NCBI GenBank assembly: GCA_017472665.1
Contig: JAFUOS010000026.1
Coordinates: 54,853-118,852, forward strand
Length of the DNA stretch: 64,000 bases
Origin: Tyzzerella sp.
GTDB taxonomy: Bacteria; Bacillota; Clostridia; Lachnospirales; Lachnospiraceae
Reading direction: 5' to 3'
Shown here: one piece after another, positions 9,641 to 18,704 of the stretch
How positions within the stretch are numbered: position 1 is the first letter of the stretch
How the letters are laid out: each line of letters opens with the position of its first letter
Translations under genes and position numbers: made by a program
The notes under the pieces: model-generated
Seen by the model: the letters and a program-made list of their open reading frames with translations, nothing else
What the model was told of the DNA's origin: nothing
The model's database searches: none

Positions 9641-9672
9641 AAGGGAATCGCGACTGCGATTCCCTTGAACTT
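9641..9672. terminator. Bidirectional terminator
   Basis: AAGGGAATCGC at 9641-9651 pairs exactly with GCGATTCCCTT at 9656-9666 over a GACT loop. It lies between the convergent trk operon and the small P-loop gene. Confidence 0.85.
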
Positions 9673-9683
9673 TCTATATTCAT

Positions 9684-10103
9684 TTAGATAAAGCTGCAAC
9701 TTTCTGGGTTGACATCTTTTAATTCTTCTTTGTTAGCACTAATACTCATGTAGAATTCTACATTGTGTTTGTTTGAAATATTGTTTAAACGTTCTACCAG
9801 TCTTGGAATATTGTCTACTGCGATGTCAGATTGTTTTAAAATACCATCAATAAGGATTACCTGAATATCGCTGTTTGCACTGAGCATACCATAAATAAAT
9901 CCTGTGTAATCATCCACGTTACGAATAGAAGGATAATCGTCCATGCAAATCGCTCTAATGTCAAAAGATAAACTATATGTATCGTTGTGACTATTTTTAA
10001 TAAAGATAACGTTTCCGTCGCATTCCTTTACTTTTTGATTCGCTAACTCAATCATCTGTTGAGTCTTACCGCTGCCTTTTTGTCCTGTTAATAAATTTAC
10101 CAT
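9684..10103 (-). CDS. Small P-loop NTPase-like protein
   Basis: The 139-residue product has a clear Walker A motif, GQKGSGKT, at about residues 7-14 and a candidate Walker B strand (IQVILIDG) near residue 88. No further domain is present, so it is about the size of a bare nucleotide-binding fold. The start is the ATG whose complement is at 10101-10103, after AAGGAG; a GTG three codons upstream overlaps that ribosome site. It has its own promoter at 10154-10182 and is transcribed divergently from the HD-domain gene. The function is unknown. Confidence 0.8.
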   Translation of the reverse strand: MVNLLTGQKGSGKTQQMIELANQKVKECDGNVIFIKNSHNDTYSLSFDIRAICMDDYPSIRNVDDYTGFIYGMLSANSDIQVILIDGILKQSDIAVDNIPRLVERLNNISNKHNVEFYMSISANKEELKDVNPESCSFI

Positions 10104-10153
10104 GGGAATCACTCCTTTTAAATGTATTTAGCTTTCGGCCTTTTATGAAATCA

Positions 10154-10182
10154 ATTATACAACATTAACCAGATTTGGGCAA
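10154..10182 (-). promoter_or_regulatory. SigmaA-type promoter of the small P-loop gene
   Basis: On the minus strand TTGCCC (10182-10177) and TATAAT (10159-10154) are separated by 17 nt. Confidence 0.8.
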
Positions 10183-10266
10183 TAAAAATAGATAAACAAA
10201 TCAGAAAAAATGTGTTAAAATGAGAAAAAATTTGAAAATTCAGAAATTTGAAATGGGGATTGAAAA

Positions 10267-10854
10267 ATGACGAGATTAGAACAGCAAATCGCATTCATTG
10301 TAGAAATTGATAAAGTGAAAAACATTTTCCGCCAGACCCCTCTTTCCGATGGGAATCGAAAGGAAAATGATGCGGAGCATTCCTGGCATATTGCGTTGAT
10401 GGCGATATTGCTTAAGGAGTACGCAGAGGAAGAGGTGGATGTATTAAAAGTGATGACGATGGTGCTTCTTCACGATTTGGTGGAAATTGATGCGGGCGAT
10501 ACATATGCTTATGACTCAGTCGGGATGCAGAGTAAGCGGCAAAGAGAAGTGAAGGCTGCTGACCGTATATTTGGATTATTACCAGAAGACCAGGGTTCAT
10601 ATTTCCGTGCACTCTGGGATGAATTTGAAGCGTATGAGACGGCAGATGCAAAATACGCTCATTTGCTGGATAATTTTCAACCGATGCTGCTCAATGATGC
10701 TTCGGATGGTATTAGTTGGAGAGAACATGAGGTGAAAAAATCTCAGATATATAAGCGCAATGAACGAATCGAGGAAACTTCTCGAGTGATTTGGGAGAAG
10801 ATGCAGGAAGTTGTAGCTAAGAATATCGAACTCGGCAACGTGAAAGACGAGTAA
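10267..10854 (+). CDS. HD-domain phosphohydrolase (YfbR/5'-deoxynucleotidase-like)
   Basis: The 195-residue protein carries the metal-binding HD motifs: NDAEHSWH at about residues 35-42, LLHDLVEIDAGD at about 74-85, and a later Asp within HLLDNFQP. This pattern matches the COG1896 family, whose members include 5'-deoxynucleotidases that hydrolyse dNMPs. The ATG at 10267 follows a weak GGGGAT site. It is the first + strand gene after the divergent P-loop gene. Substrate specificity is inferred from family only. Confidence 0.85.
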   Translation: MTRLEQQIAFIVEIDKVKNIFRQTPLSDGNRKENDAEHSWHIALMAILLKEYAEEEVDVLKVMTMVLLHDLVEIDAGDTYAYDSVGMQSKRQREVKAADRIFGLLPEDQGSYFRALWDEFEAYETADAKYAHLLDNFQPMLLNDASDGISWREHEVKKSQIYKRNERIEETSRVIWEKMQEVVAKNIELGNVKDE

Positions 10855-10907
10855 GAAAAGATGTCGGAGGAAATGGACTGGAAGCTCTTGAAACTGGAAA
10901 AATCCCC

Positions 10908-10937
10908 TTACATTTGGACTTTAAATTATGTTATAAT
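10908..10937 (+). promoter_or_regulatory. SigmaA-type promoter of the CarD-like gene
   Basis: TTACAT at 10908-10913 and TATAAT at 10932-10937 with an 18-nt spacer, about 80 nt upstream of the start codon. Confidence 0.65.
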
Positions 10938-11015
10938 TACTCTAGAAACGTGCTGTTTGCTTTGCGAAACGTAAGACCAGTTTCTTTGTTTTATCTTAAG
11001 AAAGACGGTGAAAAA

Positions 11016-11531
11016 ATGTTTGAAGTGAACGATACAATCATGTATGGAACACAGGGAATTTGCAAAATAGTAGAGATTACAGAAAAAGATTTCATGGGCA
11101 CAAAAAAAGAGTATTATGTATTAAAGCCAATCAATGATGAAGGGGCTACCCTTTTTGCACCCGTGAACAATGAAAAAATTGAGTCGAAGATGCGCCGTAT
11201 TTTATCCGAGGAGGAGATTTACGAGTTAATCGAGACGATGCCTTACGAAGAAGGAAAATGGATTCATAATGAAAACGAACGTAAGGAACAATATAAAAAG
11301 ATTATTGCAGGCGGTGACCGCACAGAATTAATTAGAATGATAAAAGCACTCTATTTCCACAAAAAGGAGCGGGAGGCGGATGGAAAGCACTTGTATCTGT
11401 CGGATGAACGCTTTTTTAAAGAAGCAGAGCGTATTTTGTACGACGAGTTCCAATATGTACTCAAGATTCGAAGAGAGGAACTTATGGAGTTTATTTTCAA
11501 TCGAATCGAAAGTGCGTCGGGAAATAGATAA
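11016..11531 (+). CDS. CarD family transcriptional regulator
   Basis: The 171-residue protein starts MFEVNDTIMYGTQGICKI, the RNA-polymerase-interacting Tudor-like domain shared by CarD, CdnL and TRCF. The C-terminal half is helical and charged (SDERFFKEAERIL) as in the DNA-binding part of CarD. CarD proteins bind the polymerase beta subunit and stabilise open complexes. The start is ATG 11016; a longer frame from 10914 would begin inside the promoter. It stands alone, and transcription of the leuS leader begins just downstream. Confidence 0.88.
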   Translation: MFEVNDTIMYGTQGICKIVEITEKDFMGTKKEYYVLKPINDEGATLFAPVNNEKIESKMRRILSEEEIYELIETMPYEEGKWIHNENERKEQYKKIIAGGDRTELIRMIKALYFHKKEREADGKHLYLSDERFFKEAERILYDEFQYVLKIRREELMEFIFNRIESASGNR

Positions 11532-11544
11532 AAAATAAGAATTC

Positions 11545-11572
11545 TTGACAAATCTTTATGATATGTTACAAT
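11545..11572 (+). promoter_or_regulatory. SigmaA-type promoter of the leuS T-box leader
   Basis: A perfect TTGACA at 11545-11550 and TACAAT at 11567-11572 with a 16-nt spacer. Confidence 0.85.
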
Positions 11573-11577
11573 ACAAG

Positions 11578-11840
11578 AGGTTGTTTAAAAATTAAATACC
11601 AAAAGACATAGATGAGGAGTATTAAGAGCCTATCGTTTTCAGAGAACTGCCGGATGGTGCGAGGCAGCAGCGTAATCTCCCAACTCGCCTCGGAGTTCTT
11701 TCATTGAAATAAAGTAGATGAAAGCGGGATTTCCCGTTATAGAAAAAATGAGTGCATCTGATTTGCATCAGATGAATGAGAGTGGTACCACGGAATGTCA
11801 GCCTTTTCGTCTCTTGTGAGATGAGAAGGCTTTTTTGTTT
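11578..11840 (+). promoter_or_regulatory. T-box leader controlling leuS
   Basis: The leader has an AGAGAACTGCC apical stem I region with a GGTG motif, the T-box proper GAGTGGTACCACGG at 11780-11793, and a factor-independent terminator. In the terminator AGCCTTTTCGTCTC (11800-11813) pairs, with G-T wobbles, to GAGATGAGAAGGCT (11818-11831) before a T-run. CTC occurs twice in the segment where the specifier is expected (about 11685-11696), fitting a CUC leucine codon. Binding of uncharged tRNA-Leu should favour the antiterminator and allow leuS expression. Confidence 0.9.
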
Positions 11841-11923
11841 TATAAAACAAAAAGCCGTGATATGCACAGAAACGCATAAGGAAATACAATAAATCTAATT
11901 AAAAAATAAAGGAGAAATAAGTC

Positions 11924-14350
11924 ATGGCAACAACACCTTACAATCATAAGGCAATTGAAAAAAAATGGCGTGAAAACTGGGAAAAGAATCCGGTCAACGT
12001 CAAAGAAGATGAAAATGGAAAAAGACAAAAATACTACTGCTTGGATATGTTCCCATACCCATCAGGAAATGGTCTTCATGTAGGACACTGGAGAGGTTAC
12101 GTAATCTCTGACGTGTGGAGCAGATACAAATTATTACAAAAATACTATATCATTCATCCAATGGGATGGGATGCGTTCGGTCTTCCGGCAGAAAACTACG
12201 CAATCAAAATGGGTGTTCATCCAGCGATTTCTACAGCAGAAAACGTAAAGAACATCAAAAAACAAATCAACGATATCGCAGCTCTTTACGACTGGGATAT
12301 GGAAGTAAACACAACAGACCCAGAATTCTACAAATGGACACAATGGATTTTCGTAAAAATGTTCAAAGAAGGACTAGCTTACGAAAAAGAATTCCCAATC
12401 AACTGGTGCCCATCATGTAAGACAGGTCTTGCAAACGAAGAAGTAGTAAATGGTAAATGTGAACGCTGCGGCACAGAAGTAACAAAGAAAAACCTTCGTC
12501 AATGGATGCTCCGCATCACAAAATACGCAGACCGTTTATTGAACGACCTTGATAAATTAGACTGGCCTGAAAAAGTTAAGAAAATGCAGGCTGAATGGAT
12601 TGGAAAATCATACGGTGCAGAAGTTGATTTCCCAGTAGAAGGAAGAGACGAAAAAATCACTGTTTACACAACAAGACCAGATACACTGCATGGTGCAACA
12701 TTTATGGTACTTGCTCCAGAACATCCACTTGCAGCAAACCTTGCTACCGATGAGACCAGAGAAGCAGTAGAAAAATACATCTTAGATTCTTCTATGAAAT
12801 CAAACGTAGACAGACTTCAAGACAAAGAAAAAACAGGTGTATTCACAGGTTCTTATGCAATCAACCCATTAAACGGTGAAAAAACACCTATCTGGTTATC
12901 AGATTACGTATTAGCTGACTACGGTACAGGAGCTATCATGTGTGTACCTGCTCACGATGACCGTGACTTTGAATTTGCAACAAAATTCAATATCCCAATT
13001 ATCCAGGTAATCGCAAAAGACGGCAAAGAAATCGAAAACATGACAGAAGCTTACACAGAAGCAGCCGGAACCATGATTAACTCTGGTGAATGGAATGGAA
13101 TGGAATCTGCAGTGCTTAAAAAAGAAGCTCCACACATTATCGAAGAACGTGGAATCGGTAGAGCAACTGTAAACTATAAATTACGTGACTGGGTATTCTC
13201 ACGTCAACGTTACTGGGGAGAACCAATCCCGATTGTACACTGTCCAGATTGTGGCGCAGTGCCAGTTCCAGAAGATCAGCTTCCATTGAAATTGCCAGAA
13301 GTAGAATCTTACGAACCAACAGGAACAGGAGAATCACCACTCGCAGGTATCGAAAGCTGGGTAAATACAACTTGTCCAGTTTGTGGAAAACCAGCAAAAC
13401 GTGAGACAAACACCATGCCTCAATGGGCAGGTTCTTCATGGTATTTCTTACGTTACGTAGATAACCATAACTCAGAAGAATTAGTATCAAAAGAAAAAGC
13501 ACACGAGATGCTTCCAGTAGATATGTACATTGGTGGTGTAGAACATGCCGTTCTTCACTTGTTATACTCTCGTTTCTATACAAAATTCTTGTATGATATC
13601 GGAGCAGTAGACTTTGACGAACCATTTACAAAATTATTCAACCAAGGTATGATCACTGGTAAAAATGGTATCAAGATGAGTAAGTCAAAAGGAAACGTAG
13701 TTTCCCCAGATGATTTGGTAAGAGATTACGGATGTGATTCACTCAGAATGTACGAATTATTTGTAGGTCCACCAGAATTAGACGCAGAATGGGATGACCG
13801 TGGTATCGACGGTGTTTACCGTTTCCTGAATCGTGTATGGAATCTGGTTATGGACAGCAAGGATAAAGATATCCAGCCAACGAAAGAAATGATTAAGATT
13901 CGCAACAAGATGGTTTATGATATCACAAATCGTCTGGAAAGCTTCAGCTTGAATACGGTTATTTCTGGATTCATGGAATATAATAATAAGCTGATTGAAA
14001 TCGCTAAGAAAGCAGGCGGAATCGACAAAGAAACATTGAGCACATTGTCTGTACTTCTTGCTCCATTTGCACCACATATCGCAGAAGAATTGTGGCAGCA
14101 GTTAGGACATGAAGGAACAGTATTTAATGCAGGATGGCCAACATATGATGAAGCAGCTATGAAAGATGATGAAATCGAAGTTGCTGTTCAAATCAATGGT
14201 AAGACCAGAGCAGTTGTGACAGTACCTGCTGATGTTTCGAAGGAAGATGCAATTGCAGCTGGTAAGGCAGCAATCGCTGATAAGTTGACTGGAACGATTG
14301 TAAAAGAAATTTACGTGCCAGGAAGAATTATCAATATTGTTCAAAAATAA
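11924..14350 (+). CDS. leuS: Leucyl-tRNA synthetase
   Basis: LeuS charges tRNA-Leu and edits misacylated products. The 808-residue length is normal for bacteria. The class I signatures are present: the HIGH-like HVGHWRG near residue 49 and KMSKSKGN near residue 583. The inserted editing domain shows TTRPDTLHG and, later, the metal-binding cysteine pairs CPSC, CERC, CPDC and CPVC. AAAGGAG precedes the ATG. Expression should respond to leucine through the T-box leader. Confidence 0.97.
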   Translation: MATTPYNHKAIEKKWRENWEKNPVNVKEDENGKRQKYYCLDMFPYPSGNGLHVGHWRGYVISDVWSRYKLLQKYYIIHPMGWDAFGLPAENYAIKMGVHPAISTAENVKNIKKQINDIAALYDWDMEVNTTDPEFYKWTQWIFVKMFKEGLAYEKEFPINWCPSCKTGLANEEVVNGKCERCGTEVTKKNLRQWMLRITKYADRLLNDLDKLDWPEKVKKMQAEWIGKSYGAEVDFPVEGRDEKITVYTTRPDTLHGATFMVLAPEHPLAANLATDETREAVEKYILDSSMKSNVDRLQDKEKTGVFTGSYAINPLNGEKTPIWLSDYVLADYGTGAIMCVPAHDDRDFEFATKFNIPIIQVIAKDGKEIENMTEAYTEAAGTMINSGEWNGMESAVLKKEAPHIIEERGIGRATVNYKLRDWVFSRQRYWGEPIPIVHCPDCGAVPVPEDQLPLKLPEVESYEPTGTGESPLAGIESWVNTTCPVCGKPAKRETNTMPQWAGSSWYFLRYVDNHNSEELVSKEKAHEMLPVDMYIGGVEHAVLHLLYSRFYTKFLYDIGAVDFDEPFTKLFNQGMITGKNGIKMSKSKGNVVSPDDLVRDYGCDSLRMYELFVGPPELDAEWDDRGIDGVYRFLNRVWNLVMDSKDKDIQPTKEMIKIRNKMVYDITNRLESFSLNTVISGFMEYNNKLIEIAKKAGGIDKETLSTLSVLLAPFAPHIAEELWQQLGHEGTVFNAGWPTYDEAAMKDDEIEVAVQINGKTRAVVTVPADVSKEDAIAAGKAAIADKLTGTIVKEIYVPGRIINIVQK

Positions 14351-14362
14351 ACATGTAGATGG

Positions 14363-14398
14363 AAAATGCGCATCACTTAAGTGTGACGCGCATTTTTG
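14363..14398 (+). terminator. Intrinsic terminator after leuS
   Basis: AAAATGCGC (14363-14371) and GCGCATTTT form the outer stem, with TCAC/GTGA pairing inside and a T-run at 14393-14397. Confidence 0.8.
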
Positions 14399-14430
14399 TC
14401 ACCCTCATTTATGAATTATTTATAAACAAG

Positions 14431-14459
14431 TTGCAAAGTACGGTATTCAATTGTAAAAT
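14431..14459 (+). promoter_or_regulatory. SigmaA-type promoter of the YesL-like gene
   Basis: TTGCAA at 14431-14436 and TAAAAT at 14454-14459 with a 17-nt spacer. Confidence 0.75.
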
Positions 14460-14508
14460 AAAAGCAGTGTAATTTGGATATTTTAGACAACGGAGGAAAT
14501 AAGAGAGA

Positions 14509-15189
14509 ATGTTTAAATACGACAGCGGAATTATGACTTTTTTAGGGAAAGTAGCAGATATTGTGATTTTAAATCTACTCACTTTAATATGCTGTATCCC
14601 GATTGTAACCATAGGTGCATCCCTCACGGCGGCCCACTATACAGCCCTGAAGATGAAGCGTGATACGGATAATTACGTAGTAAGAAACTTTTTCAGATCA
14701 TTTAAAACGAATTTTCTGCAAAGTACCATCATTTGGATTATTTGGGTTGTGGCAGTTGCTCTGAGTGTGTATGCCTATATGTTTTATCCAGAGGGGGGAA
14801 TCGGCACCATACTTAAGATTGTGATGTGTTCCATGTTGATTTTCATTGCGATGACCACGATGTGGCTGTTCCCGATGCAGGCAAGATTTTCCAATAAGAT
14901 TGGTGATACAATCAGGAATGCGTTTTTGTTTTCGTGTAGATATATTTTCCGCACACTGGGAATGCTGGCAGTGACAGTGGCTGGTGTGGCATTGTGGATT
15001 TGCTTGAGTTTTCAATTTTATTGGATTCCGCTGATGGTTGGCCTTGCACTTCCGATTTATCTTTGCGCGATGCTGTATGACAAAGTTTTTACACAGATGG
15101 AAGAGAAAATTCTCGCGGAGCAGAATGAAGGAAATGCTTCAGAAGAGACAGTGGAGCAAATCGAAGAGAATGAATTGGTGGAAGAATAA
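14509..15189 (+). CDS. YesL/DUF624 family membrane protein
   Basis: The 226-residue protein has about five hydrophobic segments and the DUF624 pattern: an opening FLGKVADIVILNLLTLICCIP-like first helix (about residues 11-30), then GASLTAAHY and a KTNFLQST loop. The C-terminus is a charged, Glu-rich cytosolic tail. Members of this family often sit beside sugar ABC transporters, but no such genes are here. GGAGGAAA precedes the ATG at 14509. It is 3 nt upstream of the ABC-F gene, so the two are co-transcribed from the 14431 promoter. Function unknown. Confidence 0.82.
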   Translation: MFKYDSGIMTFLGKVADIVILNLLTLICCIPIVTIGASLTAAHYTALKMKRDTDNYVVRNFFRSFKTNFLQSTIIWIIWVVAVALSVYAYMFYPEGGIGTILKIVMCSMLIFIAMTTMWLFPMQARFSNKIGDTIRNAFLFSCRYIFRTLGMLAVTVAGVALWICLSFQFYWIPLMVGLALPIYLCAMLYDKVFTQMEEKILAEQNEGNASEETVEQIEENELVEE

Positions 15190-15192
15190 GAT

Positions 15193-16749
15193 ATGAGTAT
15201 ATTAAATGTTGAACATTTGTCGCACGGTTTTGGAGACCGTGCAATCTTCGGAGATGTTTCCTTCCGTTTATTAAAAGGCGAGCACATCGGTCTTGTGGGT
15301 GCAAACGGAGAAGGAAAATCTACATTTTTAAATATTGTAACTGGCAAATTGCAACCAGATGAAGGAAAAATTGAGTGGGCGAAAAATGTCCGTGTTGGTT
15401 ATCTTGACCAGCACACCGTGTTAGAAAAAGGCATGACAATCCGTGACGTCCTAAAGTCTGCATTCGCTTATCTTTTTGAATTAGAAGAAAAGATGAATCA
15501 GATTTGCGAAAGGCTGGGAGAGGTAAGTGAAGACGAAATGATGGAAATGATGGAAGAACTAGGTACGATTCAGGATACCCTGACTCTTCATGATTTCTAT
15601 GTAATTGATTCAAAAGTAGAAGAAGTGGCACGTGCACTTGGCCTTTTGGATATTGGCCTTGACCGCGATGTAACAGACCTCAGCGGAGGCCAGAGAACGA
15701 AAGTATTGCTTGCGAAGCTCTTGCTGGAAAAACCAGATATCTTATTATTGGACGAGCCAACCAACTACTTGGATGAAGAACATATTGCATGGCTCAAACG
15801 ATATTTGATTGAGTATGAAAATGCATTTGTGCTCATTTCCCATGATATTCCATTTTTAAATGAGGTAATCAATATCATTTACCACATGGAAAATCAGGAG
15901 CTAAATCGTTACGTTGGCGATTACGACCATTTCCAAGAAGTGTATGCCGTGAAAAAATCGCAATTGGAAGCTGCTTACAAGCGTCAGCAGCAGGAAATTA
16001 GCGAGTTGAAAGACTTCGTGGCAAGAAACAAAGCTCGTGTTTCTACAAGAAATATGGCGATGTCACGTCAAAAGAAATTGGATAAGATGGATGTGATTGA
16101 ACTTGCGGCAGAGAAACCAAAGCCAGAATTCAACTTCAAAGTAGGAAGAACACCAGGAAAATATATTTTCGAAACGAAAGATTTGGTGATTGGATATAGC
16201 GAACCTCTTTCCAAACCGCTTACCCTTTCGATGGAAAGAGGACAGAAGATTGCGCTTGTTGGAGCCAATGGTATCGGAAAAACAACGCTTCTCAAAAGTA
16301 TCTTAGGTATCATTGAGCCACTGAAAGGCTCTGTGGAACTGGGCGAAAATCTGCTGATTGGATATTTCGAGCAGGAGGCAGCGCCAGACAATGCTACTAC
16401 CTGTATTGATGAGATTTGGAAAGAATTTCCGTCATTTACTCAATATGAGGTGCGTTCTGCGCTTGCGAAATGTGGTCTTACTACAAAGCATATTGAAAGT
16501 CAGGTGCGGGTGCTGAGCGGTGGAGAACAGGCAAAGGTTCGACTTTGTAAGCTGATAAATCGTGAGACGAACATTTTGCTTTTGGACGAACCAACGAATC
16601 ATCTCGATGTGGATGCGAAAGAAGAATTGAAACGTGCACTTCTGGAATATAAGGGCAGTGTGCTTTTGATTTGTCATGAACCAGAGTTTTACCGTGATGT
16701 GGTAAATGAGGTTTGGGATTGCGCGAAATGGACAACGAAGGTGATTTAG
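15193..16749 (+). CDS. ABC-F family ATPase
   Basis: The 518-residue protein has two ABC domains in one chain and no membrane segments, the ABC-F architecture. Walker A motifs are GANGEGKST (about residue 37) and GANGIGKTT (about residue 356). The signatures are LSGGQRTK and LSGGEQAK, and both Walker B motifs read LLLDEPTN. A basic inter-domain linker rich in Lys, Arg and Gln spans about residues 245-300. ABC-F proteins act on the ribosome: some adjust translation (EttA, YbiT type), others protect from antibiotics. The linker is not long enough to argue specifically for a resistance type. It starts 3 nt after the YesL-like gene, with the ribosome site inside that gene. Confidence 0.92.
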   Translation: MSILNVEHLSHGFGDRAIFGDVSFRLLKGEHIGLVGANGEGKSTFLNIVTGKLQPDEGKIEWAKNVRVGYLDQHTVLEKGMTIRDVLKSAFAYLFELEEKMNQICERLGEVSEDEMMEMMEELGTIQDTLTLHDFYVIDSKVEEVARALGLLDIGLDRDVTDLSGGQRTKVLLAKLLLEKPDILLLDEPTNYLDEEHIAWLKRYLIEYENAFVLISHDIPFLNEVINIIYHMENQELNRYVGDYDHFQEVYAVKKSQLEAAYKRQQQEISELKDFVARNKARVSTRNMAMSRQKKLDKMDVIELAAEKPKPEFNFKVGRTPGKYIFETKDLVIGYSEPLSKPLTLSMERGQKIALVGANGIGKTTLLKSILGIIEPLKGSVELGENLLIGYFEQEAAPDNATTCIDEIWKEFPSFTQYEVRSALAKCGLTTKHIESQVRVLSGGEQAKVRLCKLINRETNILLLDEPTNHLDVDAKEELKRALLEYKGSVLLICHEPEFYRDVVNEVWDCAKWTTKVI

Positions 16750-16773
16750 AGATAGAACGGATGTGAAAGAATG

Positions 16774-16802
16774 GGCTGGCCGTAAGACCAGCATCTTCTT
16801 TG
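16774..16802 (+). terminator. Possible weak terminator after the ABC-F gene
   Basis: GCTGG at 16775-16779 pairs with CCAGC at 16788-16792, followed by ATCTTCTTT. Short stem and interrupted T-run. Confidence 0.45.
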
Positions 16803-16825
16803 GAACAGAAGTTAAGTTACATTTT

Positions 16826-17527
16826 TCAATTCTCTGCATAATGAATCAAAGCGTGAAATAACTGCTTCATATTGGGAGCAGAATCCAGCATGCTTTCCGG
16901 ATGCCATTGCACACCAACCACAAAGGTCTGCGATGGCATTTCTATTGCCTCGACAATATCGTCACCTGTAGTCCCAGACGCAATTAACCCTGAACCGAGG
17001 CAGTCCACCGCCTGATGATGAAAACTGTTTGTATATGCAAAATCGCCAAGCAGACGCTGCATTCTGGTCTTTGGAGCAAAGAAAACCTTATGGCTGATGT
17101 CTTTGCGGGAGACACTGGTCTGCATATGATTGATTGTCTCAAAATCAACTTGATTTAAGTCCTGATAAATAGTACCTCCACAGGCAACGTTAAGGACCTG
17201 CATGCCACGGCAGATGGCAAGCACAGGCTTCTGACTTTCCAAAATTACTTTCATAAGGCGGATTTGGAACAAATCCAAAGTGATATCGGTTGTTCCGATT
17301 CCGAAATCGGGTTCCTGTCCGAAAAGAAGCGGTGTAATGTCTCCGCCGCCACAAAAAAGAAATCCATCGCACAGAGATACATACTCTTGGATGACGGTTT
17401 TTGATTTTACCATAGGGAGAACGATTGGAAGTCCTCCGGCTGATTTGACAGCTTGAATATAGGCATCGCTTACATATTGTTTATTGTCTAAAAGACCACA
17501 AATTATAATTCCAATTTTTGTTTTCAT
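16826..17527 (-). CDS. Class I glutamine amidotransferase-like hydrolase, peptidase C26 family
   Basis: The 233-residue protein matches the gamma-glutamyl-gamma-aminobutyrate hydrolase (PuuD-like) family. It has FCGGGDITP near residue 60, the nucleophile elbow AICRGMQVLNV with the catalytic Cys, and the histidine block WHPE near the C-terminus. The family cleaves gamma-glutamyl amide bonds. The start is the ATG whose complement is 17525-17527, after AAAGGATG; a longer frame is less likely. It is divergent from the M19 dipeptidase, which suggests the two share peptide or gamma-glutamyl turnover, but no polyamine genes are present. Confidence 0.88.
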   Translation of the reverse strand: MKTKIGIIICGLLDNKQYVSDAYIQAVKSAGGLPIVLPMVKSKTVIQEYVSLCDGFLFCGGGDITPLLFGQEPDFGIGTTDITLDLFQIRLMKVILESQKPVLAICRGMQVLNVACGGTIYQDLNQVDFETINHMQTSVSRKDISHKVFFAPKTRMQRLLGDFAYTNSFHHQAVDCLGSGLIASGTTGDDIVEAIEMPSQTFVVGVQWHPESMLDSAPNMKQLFHALIHYAEN

Positions 17528-17592
17528 ATATACATCCTTTCTAGAATAGGGTAGACTAGAATAATAGAATTTATGCAGGGAGCTGGAAAAAT

Positions 17593-18627
17593 ATGAGATT
17601 AATAGATATGCATTGTGATACGATTTCATTGCTGGTGCAGGAAGATGATGTGAATTTGGAAAAGAATCCTTTTGGCGTGAATTTGAGACAGAATCCTTTT
17701 TGTGTGGATTTGGAGAAGATGAAAAAGGCGGGCAGTATGGCGCAATTCTTTGCGTGCTTCATCAATATGAAAAAATTCATGGAAGCGAATGATTGCTCGA
17801 GGCTGGTAGGAGATGACTGCTTGCGGATGAAATCAGAGGTATGTACGCAGGCTTACAAATCTGCTTTACATATGATTGACCGTGCCCAAAAAGAGTTCGC
17901 AGAAAATGCAGACCTGATATCACTTACTACAAATTACGAGGAATTGATACGGAATGCTGAAAATGGAAAAATGTCTGCATTTCTTACAGTAGAGGAAGGT
18001 GGTATTTTGGATGGAAATAGAAACCGACTTGACCATCTGTACGAGAAAGGTGTGCGCCTCATGACACTCTTGTGGAATGGAGAAAATGGCATTGGATATC
18101 CCAACAGTCGTGATGCACAGATTATGAACAACGGTTTGAAAAAATTTGGATTTGAAACGGTAGAACGTATGAATGAGCTTGGCATGATTGTTGATGTGTC
18201 TCATTTGTCGGATGGAGGTTTCTGGGATGTAGTCAAACACAGTGAGAAGCCGGTGGTCGCATCTCATTCAAATGCGAGAGTATTGTGTCCGCATCCGAGA
18301 AATCTGACGGATGAGATGATTCGTGCGCTTGCAGAAAAAGGTGGTATCGCAGGACTTAATCTTTACCCATATTTCTTGAATGAAAGTGGAAAAGCGGGTA
18401 TAGATGATATGGTTCGTCATATCGAGCATATGTATTATGTAGGTGGCGAAGAGTTTGTGGCGCTTGGAACCGATTTTGACGGATTTGATGACGGGGAGTT
18501 GGAATTTAAAAATATAGGGGAAATGAATGGTCTATATGAAGCATTAAAGAAGCGCAAATTTAACGATAGTCAGATAGAGAAGTTTTGGTCGGGAAATGCG
18601 CTGCGAGTGATTCGCGAAGTGTTGTGA
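17593..18627 (+). CDS. Membrane-dipeptidase family peptidase (M19)
   Basis: The 344-residue protein has the zinc-binding opening DMHCDT (residues 5-10), EEGG in mid-protein, VDVSHLSDG, ASHSNAR and LGTDFDG, the hallmarks of renal-type dipeptidases. They cleave dipeptides, some with a D-residue, in a binuclear zinc site. No signal peptide is visible, so it is probably cytosolic. GGGAG precedes the ATG. An unusual 9-residue near-repeat begins at residue 20: VNLEKNPFG, VNLRQNPFC, VDLEKMKKA. This reflects an imperfect 27-nt tandem duplication at 17650-17703. A hairpin at 18661-18690 ends transcription. Confidence 0.9.
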   Translation: MRLIDMHCDTISLLVQEDDVNLEKNPFGVNLRQNPFCVDLEKMKKAGSMAQFFACFINMKKFMEANDCSRLVGDDCLRMKSEVCTQAYKSALHMIDRAQKEFAENADLISLTTNYEELIRNAENGKMSAFLTVEEGGILDGNRNRLDHLYEKGVRLMTLLWNGENGIGYPNSRDAQIMNNGLKKFGFETVERMNELGMIVDVSHLSDGGFWDVVKHSEKPVVASHSNARVLCPHPRNLTDEMIRALAEKGGIAGLNLYPYFLNESGKAGIDDMVRHIEHMYYVGGEEFVALGTDFDGFDDGELEFKNIGEMNGLYEALKKRKFNDSQIEKFWSGNALRVIREVL

Positions 18628-18660
18628 TTGAACGGCAAATTTCCATATGCGAATAAAATT

Positions 18661-18690
18661 AGGTCCTGGCAAATCAAATTGTCAGGACCT
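18661..18690. terminator. Bidirectional terminator between dipeptidase and argG
   Basis: AGGTCCTGGCAA at 18661-18672 pairs with TTGTCAGGACCT at 18679-18690, with one wobble. The minus-strand side runs into a T-rich tail, so it mainly serves argG. Confidence 0.8.
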
Positions 18691-18704
18691 TGTCATCTCA
18701 TGAA

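Noticed and set aside
11622-12028. Minus-strand open frames across the leuS leader
   Set aside because: They lie inside the T-box leader and the leuS start and have no start signals.
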